A stretch of DNA of 29,605 bases, from assembly GCA_965602635.1 (NCBI GenBank), contig CBFCZU010000019.1:1-29605 (forward strand). The letters are read 5' to 3'. This document shows, piece after piece, positions 22,774 through 29,605 of this stretch. The notes beneath the pieces were generated by a model, which worked only from the letters and a program-made list of their open reading frames with translations, was not told the DNA's origin and ran no database searches. Each line of letters begins with the position of its first letter. Position 1 is the stretch's first letter. The translations under genes were made by a program, and so were the position numbers. Source of the DNA: CBFCZU01 sp965602635. GTDB lineage: Bacteria; Planctomycetota; Phycisphaerae; SM23-33.

Positions 22774-24117
22774 ATGGCCATGACCGGGATGGACATCTAT
22801 AAGAACCTGCCGAAGACGAACTGCAAGGAGTGCGGCTTCCCGACGTGCCTGGCCTTCGCGATGCAGGTGGCGGCCAAGCAGAAGGCCCTGACCGACTGCC
22901 CGCAGCTTTCGGACGAGGCGAAGAACGCCCTCTCTGACGCCGCCGCCCCGCCGATGAAGCTGGTGCACGTGGGGCCCGAAGGGGAGGCGGGCTTCGAGAT
23001 CGGGCAGGAAACGGTCATGTTCCGCCATGAGGAGAAGTTCCATTATTCCCCGGCGCTGGCGGTGACGGTTCCGGCTTCGCTCTCTGACGAGCAAGCCCGC
23101 GCCAAGATGGACCTGATAAACGCGGCCGTCTTCACGCGGATCGGCGAGGAAATCGCGGTTGAAATGGCGGCAGTGGAGGTCGAGGGCCTCTCGGCCGATG
23201 CCGCCGCCGCGAGGGTCAAGGCCCTGTCCGAGACCAGCCGCGTGCCCTTCCTGCTGGCGGGCAGCGACCCGGCGGTAATGGCCGCGGCGGCGGGCGCCAT
23301 CGCCGACAAGAAGCCCCTGATCTATCGCGCAACCGAGGCCAACGCCGAGGCCATGATAAAGGTGGCCGCCGAGAGCAAGTGCCCGCTGGCGGTGAGCGCC
23401 GAGAGCCTGGAGAAGCTCGCGGATGTCGCCCAGGCGGCCAAGGAAGCCGGCGTGGCGGATCTGGTCCTCGCCTTCGACGGCAGGAAGACTGCCCAGACCA
23501 TTCGCGACATCACCTCGGCGCGACGAGCAGCGCTGAGGAAAAGCTTCCGGGCGCTCGGCTTCCCGGCCATGGTGGACGTCTCCTGCGACGACCCCGCAAA
23601 GGAAACCGTCCTCGCGGCCACGTTCGTCGCCAAGTACGCCGGGATCATCATCATCAACGGCCTGGACGGCGCCGAGCTGATCCCGCTCCTGACGGCCGTT
23701 CAGAACATCTATGCCGACCCGCAGGTGCCCAACACCGTCGAGGCGGAACTGCACGAAGTGGGAGACGTCAACGAGAACTCCCCCGTGCTCTTCACCACCA
23801 ATTTCTCGCTGACCTACTTCAGCGTCGAGGGCGAGGTGGAGCGCAGCAAGGTGCCCTGCTACATCAGCGTGGTGGAAACCGAGGGCCTGGGCGTCCTGAA
23901 CGCCTACGCCGGCGACAAGATCTCCCCCGAGAAGGTGGTCAAGGCCCTGGACGAGCAGAAGGTTGCCGACAAGGTCAAGCACCGCAAGCTGATCATCCCC
24001 GGACTGCTGCCTTCGTTCAGGGCCGAGATCGAGGAGACGTCAGTCTGGAAAGAGGTCCTCATCGGCCCGGAGAGCGCTACTGGCATTCCGAGGTTCCTCG
24101 CGGAGACCTGGAGTTAG
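22774..24117 (+). CDS. acsC: Corrinoid iron-sulfur protein large subunit
   Basis: The protein is 447 residues. With AcsD it carries the methyl group on cobalt from methyl-tetrahydrofolate to the A-cluster. The N-terminal [4Fe-4S] domain has Cys17, 20, 25 and 42 (NCKECGFPTCLAFA, then TDCPQ), the family pattern used for reductive activation of cobalt. The middle is a TIM barrel and the C-terminal part the corrinoid-binding domain. AGGAG follows the acsB stop directly, 7 bp before the ATG; the intergenic gap is 12 bp. Confidence 0.95.
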   Translation: MAMTGMDIYKNLPKTNCKECGFPTCLAFAMQVAAKQKALTDCPQLSDEAKNALSDAAAPPMKLVHVGPEGEAGFEIGQETVMFRHEEKFHYSPALAVTVPASLSDEQARAKMDLINAAVFTRIGEEIAVEMAAVEVEGLSADAAAARVKALSETSRVPFLLAGSDPAVMAAAAGAIADKKPLIYRATEANAEAMIKVAAESKCPLAVSAESLEKLADVAQAAKEAGVADLVLAFDGRKTAQTIRDITSARRAALRKSFRALGFPAMVDVSCDDPAKETVLAATFVAKYAGIIIINGLDGAELIPLLTAVQNIYADPQVPNTVEAELHEVGDVNENSPVLFTTNFSLTYFSVEGEVERSKVPCYISVVETEGLGVLNAYAGDKISPEKVVKALDEQKVADKVKHRKLIIPGLLPSFRAEIEETSVWKEVLIGPESATGIPRFLAETWS

Positions 24118-24125
24118 GATAGGCG

Positions 24126-26024
24126 ATGGCTGAGCACAAGGTGGTTTTCGCGCCGCTCGGCACCACGGTGACCGTCGCGGCAGGGACGACGCTCCTGGAA
24201 GCGGCGGGGAAGGCCCGCATCACCATCGACAGCGTCTGTGGCGGTGACGGGATTTGCGGCCGGTGCAAGATGATCGTCACGCAGGGGGAAGTCGCGGGGC
24301 GCGTTACCGCCCTGCTGACGCGCGAGGAAATACGCCGGGGCGTCGTGCTCGCCTGCCAGACCACCGTCCAGAGCGACCTGCTCGTCGAGATACCCGAGGG
24401 CACCCGCGCCCGCGAGCAGATCGTCATCGACAAGGACGCCCAGCGGTTCCGCGCCGACCTGCCCGCCGTCAAGCCCAGGGAGTTCAGGAAGGACCCGCTT
24501 GTCTCCAAGGTCTTCCTGAAGATCCCTCGCCCCACGCTTGAGGATAACCTTTCCGACTGCCATCGCCTCCAGGTGCAGGTGGAGAAGGTGACGGGCATCT
24601 CCTCCATGCAGGCGGGCCTGAAGATCATCCAGCGCCTGCCGGCGGTCCTCAGGGAGAACGATTTCGAGGTCACCGCGACGATCGGGCGGCGGCGGGACGT
24701 CGCCGAGATCATGGACATCGAAGGCGGGGACACGTCGGGCAGGAACTTCGTGGCCGTCGCCGACACCGGCACGAGCACCATCGTCGTTCATCTGGTGAAC
24801 GCGGTCGATGGCAGCACCGTTGACACGCAGGCGTGCTTCAACTCGCAGTCCATCTACGGGCGGGAAGTCACCGCCCGGATGATCGCGGCGGAGCGGTCGG
24901 GTCCCGAGCAGCTTCAGGAACTGCTCGTCGGCGACATCAACCGGCTGATCGCGTCGTTGGCGCAGAAGAACGACATAAGCATCGGCGACATACACGCGGC
25001 CGTGTGCGCCGGCAACACCGCCATGACCCACTTCCTGCTGGCCCTGCCGACGCGGAACATCCGGCGTGGACCTTATGTCGGCGTCTCCCAGGAGCCGCCG
25101 CCGTTCCGCGCCGCCGAGGTCGGGCTGAAAATCCATCCCAGGGGGCTGATCTTCACCGTTCCCGGCATCGGAGGCTGGGTGGGCGGAGACGTGGCCGCGG
25201 GCATCCTCGTCACCGGCCTGTGCGAATTGGACGAGCTGGGCATGTTCATCGACGTGGGCACCAACGGCGAGGTCGTCCTGGGCAACCGGGACTGGCTGAT
25301 GGCCTGCTCGGCGTCCGCCGGCCCCGCGCTGGAAGGAGCCAGCGTGGAGTGCGGAATGATCGCCGAGCGCGGCGCGATCGAGAAGGTTTACATCGAGGAC
25401 GGCGAGATCCGCTACGAGGTAATCGGCGGCCGGACGCCCGAAGGAATCTGCGGGTCCGGCATCATCGACCTGATCGCGATGCTGCTGCAGAAGGGCCTCA
25501 TCGACCGCCGCGGCACGTTTGTCAAAGGCAGCGATCCGCGCGTGCGCTTCGACGGCGGCATGGGCAAGTACGTCCTGGCCGACAAGAAGGAGGCGTCGAA
25601 GGGCAGGGAGGTTCACATTACGCAGGAGGACGTGAACAACGTCGTGACGGCCAAGGCCGCGGTATTTGCGGCCGCGAAAATCATGCTCGACCGCCTGGGG
25701 CTGGCGCTTGCCGACGTCAAGAACCTTTACCTCGCCGGCGGCTTCGGCAGCCACATAGACATGGACAACGCCGTCGCCATCGGGCTGCTGCCGGACCTGC
25801 CGGCCGCCAGGGTACACTACGTCGGGAACACCTCGGTCTGGGGGGCGAAGCTGGCAGCCCTTTCGACCGAGGCCTACGAACTCCTTCGCAGCATCGGGAA
25901 GAAGACGACCTATTACGACCTGATGGGCGCCGACGACTACGTCGAGCAGTTCCGCCAGGCGATGTTCCTGCCCCACACTAACGTGGAGCTTTTTCCGTCG
26001 TTGAGCGAGCGGACCGAGATATGA
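24126..26024 (+). CDS. acsV: Reductive activator of the corrinoid protein (RACo family, DUF4445)
   Basis: The protein is 632 residues. An N-terminal [2Fe-2S] domain has Cys38, 44, 47 and 77 (CGGDGICGRC, LACQT). After a linker and middle domain, the ASKHA-type ATPase core begins at VAVADTGTSTIVVHLVNA and continues through VCAGNTAMTHFLLAL, FIDVGTNGEVVLGN and YLAGGFGSHIDM. RACo proteins use ATP to reduce inactive Co(II) corrinoid protein to Co(I). The position between acsC and the CooC-type gene matches other acs clusters. The Shine-Dalgarno (AGGA) overlaps the acsC stop. The 3' end overlaps the next start by 4 bp (ATGA). Confidence 0.92.
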   Translation: MAEHKVVFAPLGTTVTVAAGTTLLEAAGKARITIDSVCGGDGICGRCKMIVTQGEVAGRVTALLTREEIRRGVVLACQTTVQSDLLVEIPEGTRAREQIVIDKDAQRFRADLPAVKPREFRKDPLVSKVFLKIPRPTLEDNLSDCHRLQVQVEKVTGISSMQAGLKIIQRLPAVLRENDFEVTATIGRRRDVAEIMDIEGGDTSGRNFVAVADTGTSTIVVHLVNAVDGSTVDTQACFNSQSIYGREVTARMIAAERSGPEQLQELLVGDINRLIASLAQKNDISIGDIHAAVCAGNTAMTHFLLALPTRNIRRGPYVGVSQEPPPFRAAEVGLKIHPRGLIFTVPGIGGWVGGDVAAGILVTGLCELDELGMFIDVGTNGEVVLGNRDWLMACSASAGPALEGASVECGMIAERGAIEKVYIEDGEIRYEVIGGRTPEGICGSGIIDLIAMLLQKGLIDRRGTFVKGSDPRVRFDGGMGKYVLADKKEASKGREVHITQEDVNNVVTAKAAVFAAAKIMLDRLGLALADVKNLYLAGGFGSHIDMDNAVAIGLLPDLPAARVHYVGNTSVWGAKLAALSTEAYELLRSIGKKTTYYDLMGADDYVEQFRQAMFLPHTNVELFPSLSERTEI

Positions 26025-26797
26025 CGAACGCCCAGTCGAAAACCGCCGGGGTGATCGCCGTGACCGGCAAGGGAGGCGTGGGCAAGTCCACCATCGCCGC
26101 CCTGATCATCCGGCACCTGAAGGAGCATTCGGCCGGCCCCATCCTCGCCCTCGACGCCGACCCGGACGCGAACCTCGCGACCATGCTGGGCATGGAGGTC
26201 GAGACGACCATCGGCGACCTGCGCGAGGACGTGCTGCGCAGCATCAGGGACTTCCCAGCCGGCATGTCGAAGGAAAGCTACATCCAGGCGGGCCTGCACG
26301 GGATCATCGTGGAGGCCCCCAAGGTGGACCTGATCACCATGGGCAGGGGCGAGGGGCCCGGCTGCTACTGCTTCATCAACCACCTGCTCCGCAAGTTCGC
26401 CGACGACCTGATGCCTTCTTACGAGTGGGTGGTCATGGACAACGAGGCCGGCATGGAGCACCTGAGCCGGCGGACCGCCTCGAAGGTCGATCATCTCATC
26501 GTCGTGGTCAACGAGTGCGCGCTCGCCATCGACTCTGCAAGGAGGATCGACAAGCTCCTTGCCGAGTTCGACAAGGGCGTGGGGAAGAAGTATTTTCTTT
26601 TGAACGCGGTGCGGGACGACCGGGCCGCGGCGGTCAGGGAGAAGATGGCCGATTCGAGCCTGGAATATCTGGGCGCCGTTCCCCGCGATGAGGCCGTCGA
26701 TGAGATCGTGTTTCGCGGGGAGCCCGTCTATGCCCTTGGCAACACCCCTGCCGTGAAAGTCATTGGCGAGGTGATGGAAAGAATAGGAGTGCGGTAA
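26021..26797 (+). CDS. acsF: CooC/AcsF-type nickel-insertion ATPase within the acs run
   Basis: The protein is 258 residues with the deviant Walker A GKGGVGKST (residues 16-24), LDADPDANLATMLG, the CxC metal pair in GPGCYCFIN, and VMDNEAGMEHLSRR. AcsF/CooC2-type proteins are implicated in A-cluster or C-cluster nickel loading. Its placement between acsV and acsD suggests the ACS side, while the divergent cooC at 11646-12422 would serve CODH; this split is inference. It is translationally coupled: ATGA overlap upstream and a one-base TAATG overlap with acsD. Confidence 0.9.
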   Translation: MTNAQSKTAGVIAVTGKGGVGKSTIAALIIRHLKEHSAGPILALDADPDANLATMLGMEVETTIGDLREDVLRSIRDFPAGMSKESYIQAGLHGIIVEAPKVDLITMGRGEGPGCYCFINHLLRKFADDLMPSYEWVVMDNEAGMEHLSRRTASKVDHLIVVVNECALAIDSARRIDKLLAEFDKGVGKKYFLLNAVRDDRAAAVREKMADSSLEYLGAVPRDEAVDEIVFRGEPVYALGNTPAVKVIGEVMERIGVR

Positions 26798-27774
26798 TGG
26801 AACTCGTGGACGTCAAAGAGAAATGGGCGAATCGTATCAGCACCGTCACCATCGGCGCCACCGCGGCGGAGGGAGGCACGCGGGGAAGCACAGTCACCGT
26901 GGGCGGCGAAACGACGCTGCCGCTGCTCACCTTCGAGGGTGAGATCCCCCACCGGCCGGTGATCGCGGGGATCGTCACCGACGTCGTCCCGGACTGGCCC
27001 GACGTCCTCAAAGACGCCATCGGCGAGGTCATCAACTCCCCCGCCGACTGGGCCAAGAAGTGCGTCGAGGAATTCAAGGTTGACCTGATCAGCCTGAAGC
27101 TGATCGGCGCGGACCCCGCCGGGGCGAAGCGCTCGCCGGCAGAGGCGGCCGAGACCGTCAAGGCCGTCCTCGAAGCGGTGGACGTGCCGCTGATCTTCTG
27201 GGGCTGCGGCGACGAGGAGACCGACAGCACCGTCCTGCCCGAATGCTCCCAGGCGGCGCGGGGAGAGAACTGCCTGATCGGCTCGGCCACCGAGACCAAC
27301 TACCGGACGCTCGGCGCGATAGGCACGGCCGACAAGCACAAGGTCATCGCCGAGGCGCCGGTGGACATCAACATCGGCAAGCAGGTCAACATCCTGCTTC
27401 AGGACGCCGGCTTTTCCCTCGAAGACACCGTCATGTGCCAGACGACGGCCGCGCTGGGCTACGGTTTCGACTACGTCTATACGATCTTCGAGCGCGTCAG
27501 GATCGCCGGGCTCAAAGGCGACAAGCTCATGGCCCTGCCCCAGATCGCCAACGTCGGCTGGGAAGTATGGAAGGTCAAGGAGGCCATTCAGGATGACGAC
27601 ATTCTCCCCGGCTGGGGCAAGCTGGCGATGCGCGGGCCGCTCTGGGAGGCGACCTCCGCCACGGGCTATCTACAGGCCGGTGCCGACATCCTGACCCTCG
27701 CCCACCCTCAGTCCATAGCCTTGGTGCGTAACGCCATCGACGAATTCATGGCCAATGAAGGAGCCCGGGAATGA
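26797..27774 (+). CDS. acsD: Corrinoid iron-sulfur protein small subunit
   Basis: The protein is 325 residues with the TIM-barrel sequence of CFeSP small subunits (FEGEIPHRPVIAGIVTDVVP, LISLKLIGADPAG, CLIGSATETNYRTLGAIG, LGYGFDYVYTIFERVRIAGL). It forms the heterodimer with AcsC that cradles the corrinoid. AGGAG lies 7 bp before the ATG, which overlaps the acsF stop by one base. The stop overlaps the acsE start by 4 bp, giving tight stoichiometric coupling of AcsF, AcsD and AcsE. Confidence 0.95.
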   Translation: MELVDVKEKWANRISTVTIGATAAEGGTRGSTVTVGGETTLPLLTFEGEIPHRPVIAGIVTDVVPDWPDVLKDAIGEVINSPADWAKKCVEEFKVDLISLKLIGADPAGAKRSPAEAAETVKAVLEAVDVPLIFWGCGDEETDSTVLPECSQAARGENCLIGSATETNYRTLGAIGTADKHKVIAEAPVDINIGKQVNILLQDAGFSLEDTVMCQTTAALGYGFDYVYTIFERVRIAGLKGDKLMALPQIANVGWEVWKVKEAIQDDDILPGWGKLAMRGPLWEATSATGYLQAGADILTLAHPQSIALVRNAIDEFMANEGARE

Positions 27775-28544
27775 TATTTATCGGCGAGAGGATCAACACC
27801 GGCTTCAAGGACGTCAAGCAGGCCGTGCTGGACAAGGACCCCGGCCCGCTACAATCCTGGGCGAAGAAGCAGACCGAGGCGGGGGCGAGCTATCTGGACG
27901 TGAACCTCGGGGCCGTCTCCTCCAAGGCGGCGGACATGTGCTGGATGATCGAGACCGTCCAGCAGGCCGTCGATACCCCCGTCTGCGTTGACACGAACAA
28001 GCCGGCGATACTGGCCGAGGCGATCAAGGCGTGCCGGCCCGGCATGCTCATCAACTCCACCACCGCCGCCGCCGAAAAGCTCGACTCCATGATGCCCATC
28101 GCCGCCGAGCACGACGCCTCCATCATCGGCGTGGTCATGGACGAGACGGGCACGCCCAAGGACGCCGACAAGCGGGTCGAGAACGCCGGCGCCATTCTCG
28201 CCAAGGCAATGGAGCTGGGCATCGAGCCGCAGCGCGTGTTCCTGGACCCCATCGTCATGCCGCTGAAGTTCATGCAGGAACAGGCCAAGGAGGTGCTCGA
28301 GGCGGTCCGCCAGTTTCTGCTCTTTTCGGACCCCCCTCCGCACATCGTCTGCGGCCTGTCCAACATCTCCAGCGGCACCACGCAGAAGAAGCTCATCAGC
28401 CGGATCTTCCTGGCCATGGCGATCGGCAGCGGCATGGACGCCGCCATCTGCGACGTGATGGACACGGAGCTGGTGAACGCGGCCCTGACGGCGGAGCTGG
28501 CCATGAACCGGGAGATCTACGCCGACTCCTACGTGCGGAAATGA
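27771..28544 (+). CDS. acsE: Methyltetrahydrofolate:corrinoid protein methyltransferase (MeTr)
   Basis: The protein is 257 residues, close to the 262 I recall for the Moorella enzyme. It is a pterin-binding TIM barrel: FIGERINTGFKDV, GASYLDVNLGAV, CVDTNKPAILAEAI, LINSTTA, VFLDPIVMPLKF and VCGLSNISSG carry the conserved Asp/Asn residues that bind methyl-THF. It transfers the methyl group of methyl-THF to Co(I) of AcsCD and so joins the methyl branch, absent from this window, to the carbonyl branch. AAGGAG lies 7 bp before the ATG. The stop overlaps the DUF166 start by 4 bp. Confidence 0.95.
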   Translation: MIFIGERINTGFKDVKQAVLDKDPGPLQSWAKKQTEAGASYLDVNLGAVSSKAADMCWMIETVQQAVDTPVCVDTNKPAILAEAIKACRPGMLINSTTAAAEKLDSMMPIAAEHDASIIGVVMDETGTPKDADKRVENAGAILAKAMELGIEPQRVFLDPIVMPLKFMQEQAKEVLEAVRQFLLFSDPPPHIVCGLSNISSGTTQKKLISRIFLAMAIGSGMDAAICDVMDTELVNAALTAELAMNREIYADSYVRK

Positions 28545-29599
28545 GAATCCTCATGCTGCGCAGCGAGGGGCGCGCCGCGGGCCCAAAGCCCGAGGAGCCC
28601 TACGCACAGCAGTTCAGCGGCGCATTCGCCGAGAAGGTGATCGCGAACCTTACCGGGGAGGAGAGCTGTTGCACGGCCTGCGGGCCGGACTGCAACGCCT
28701 GCCGCGAGCACTACGGCCGAAGGTTCGGTGAGGACATCGTCGGCGTCATCGCCCTGCCCGGAGTGCTGCCTTACCTCCTGGAGAGCCCCGAGTCGCACCT
28801 GCCGCGCGACGTGCCCGCGCACGAGATCCTCCTGGCCGTCAATGTCCACGAGCAGGTCCTGCTGGAGTTCCTCAAGCGCTGCCGCCGGTGGGGCACGCGC
28901 GGCGTCGTGGTGCCGATCGAATCGCGCGAGTGGGTGAGCGGGTCGGCCCGGGCCGAGGCCCGCGAGATATGCCAGGCAGGCGGCGTCGAGGTCGCGTTCC
29001 CCAAGCCTTTCTGCAGCTTCGATCCCCCCGCCGGCAGCGTGCTGGCGGAATTCAGGCGGCGATTCCACATCGGCAAACCGGCCGTGGCGCTGAAGGTGAG
29101 CGACGGCAGGATAGCCGAGGCCCGCGTGGACGTCTCGGCCGCATGCGGGGCCACCTACTACGTGGCGCGATGGCTTGCGGGCATGAGCCTCGACGACGAC
29201 CTGAAGTTCGAGGTTGTCGCCAAGAGGATGCACGCCTATCCCTGCACCGCCAGCATGGGCTGGGACGACGAAATCGGCGACACGATCATGCACGTGGCGA
29301 GCCAGGCCCACTATGAGATCCTTGCCCCCCTGAAAGGCGAGCCCGCGCCCGAGAGCGAGATGGTCGTCTCGCCGCTGGGCCGGGCGGTGCTCAAGCCCGT
29401 CCCACCCCGGGAGAACATCAGGAACATCGAACGGGCCAAGGAGGCGATTCTGGAGGACCTCGCCGCGGGGCGGCGGGTGTCGCTGCGCGACCTGAGGACA
29501 AAGCGGAAGATCCCTCCGGCGGCCATCTCGTCGGCCCTGCTCATCCTCAAGCAGGAGGGGAAGATCCGTCAGGAAGCCGGCGAGATCTTCAGGGCCTGA
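28541..29599 (+). CDS. DUF166 protein with C-terminal helix-turn-helix-like domain
   Basis: The protein is 352 residues from the ATG at 28541 that overlaps the acsE stop by 4 bp; there is no Shine-Dalgarno, so coupled translation is likely. The same frame is open far upstream but lies antisense-free inside acsE and is not coding there. Residues about 30-260 match DUF166: a Cys-rich start (Cys43, 44, 47, 51 and 54 in SCCTACGPDCNACR), EVAFPKPFCSF, and the conserved YPCTASMGWDDEIGDTIMHV. Some members have been labelled thymidylate synthase without evidence. Residues about 290-352 look like a winged helix (SLRDLRTKRKIPPAAISSAL, then LKQEGKI), an extension I would not expect in short archaeal homologues. 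The function is unknown; clustered cysteines suggest a metal or Fe-S site. Confidence 0.8.
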   Translation: MRILMLRSEGRAAGPKPEEPYAQQFSGAFAEKVIANLTGEESCCTACGPDCNACREHYGRRFGEDIVGVIALPGVLPYLLESPESHLPRDVPAHEILLAVNVHEQVLLEFLKRCRRWGTRGVVVPIESREWVSGSARAEAREICQAGGVEVAFPKPFCSFDPPAGSVLAEFRRRFHIGKPAVALKVSDGRIAEARVDVSAACGATYYVARWLAGMSLDDDLKFEVVAKRMHAYPCTASMGWDDEIGDTIMHVASQAHYEILAPLKGEPAPESEMVVSPLGRAVLKPVPPRENIRNIERAKEAILEDLAAGRRVSLRDLRTKRKIPPAAISSALLILKQEGKIRQEAGEIFRA

Positions 29600-29605
29600 A
29601 CCTAA

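Noticed and set aside
21100..23982. 960-codon open frame on the minus strand across acsB and acsC
   Set aside because: It spans two genes whose metal-ligand residues are fully conserved on the plus strand, so the antisense frame is an artefact of base composition.
28031..28540. Upstream extension of the DUF166 frame into acsE
   Set aside because: The extension is an Arg/His-rich out-of-frame reading of acsE. DUF166 similarity begins after the ATG at 28541, which overlaps the acsE stop in the usual ATGA manner.

Overview
The window comes from a high-GC bacterium. It joins two functionally different blocks that meet at a tight convergent boundary near position 11640. The left block (2-11633) holds envelope and degradative genes typical of Planctomycetota and related PVC-group genomes: an amidohydrolase, an Ala/Pro-rich lipoprotein, a sulfatase-family protein, a large secreted esterase and a secreted DUF4091 (GH123-like) protein. 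The lineage call, perhaps a Phycisphaerae-like metagenome assembly, is inferred from gene types and base composition only; no rRNA or other phylogenetic marker is present.

The right block (11646-29599) is a carbon-monoxide dehydrogenase/acetyl-CoA synthase locus, the carbonyl branch of the Wood-Ljungdahl pathway. A cooC-type nickel-insertion ATPase reads leftward. It is divergent from about 17 kb of same-strand, often overlapping genes: acsA/cooS; a four-cluster CooF-like ferredoxin; a small [2Fe-2S] thioredoxin-like protein; a PAS protein; a SpoIIE/PP2C phosphatase; NuoE-, NuoF- and HoxU/NuoG-N-like subunits; acsB; acsC; acsV; a second CooC-type ATPase (acsF); acsD; acsE; and a DUF166 protein with a helix-turn-helix-like tail. 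Metal ligands of CODH, ACS and the corrinoid protein large subunit fall at or at a constant offset from the numbering I recall for characterised enzymes, so the enzymes look functional. The methyl branch (fhs, folD, metF/metV, formate dehydrogenase) is not in the window.

The most unusual feature is the middle of this locus. An NADH-oxidoreductase module of the type found in electron-bifurcating [FeFe]-hydrogenases (NuoE + NuoF with an extra N-terminal [2Fe-2S] and C-terminal 2x[4Fe-4S], plus a HoxU-like ferredoxin subunit) sits between CODH and ACS with no hydrogenase catalytic domain. The PAS + PP2C pair that I recall from clostridial hydrogenase operons travels with it. A plausible reading is that CODH, through the CooF-like protein, exchanges electrons with NAD(P)H and ferredoxin via this module, under PAS/PP2C control.

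The 307-bp cooC-acsA intergenic region holds two inverted repeats and a sigma70-like promoter. The 90-bp gap before acsB, one of the few sizeable gaps in the right-hand gene run, can fold into nested stems. No tRNA, rRNA, CRISPR array, insertion sequence or attachment site was seen.
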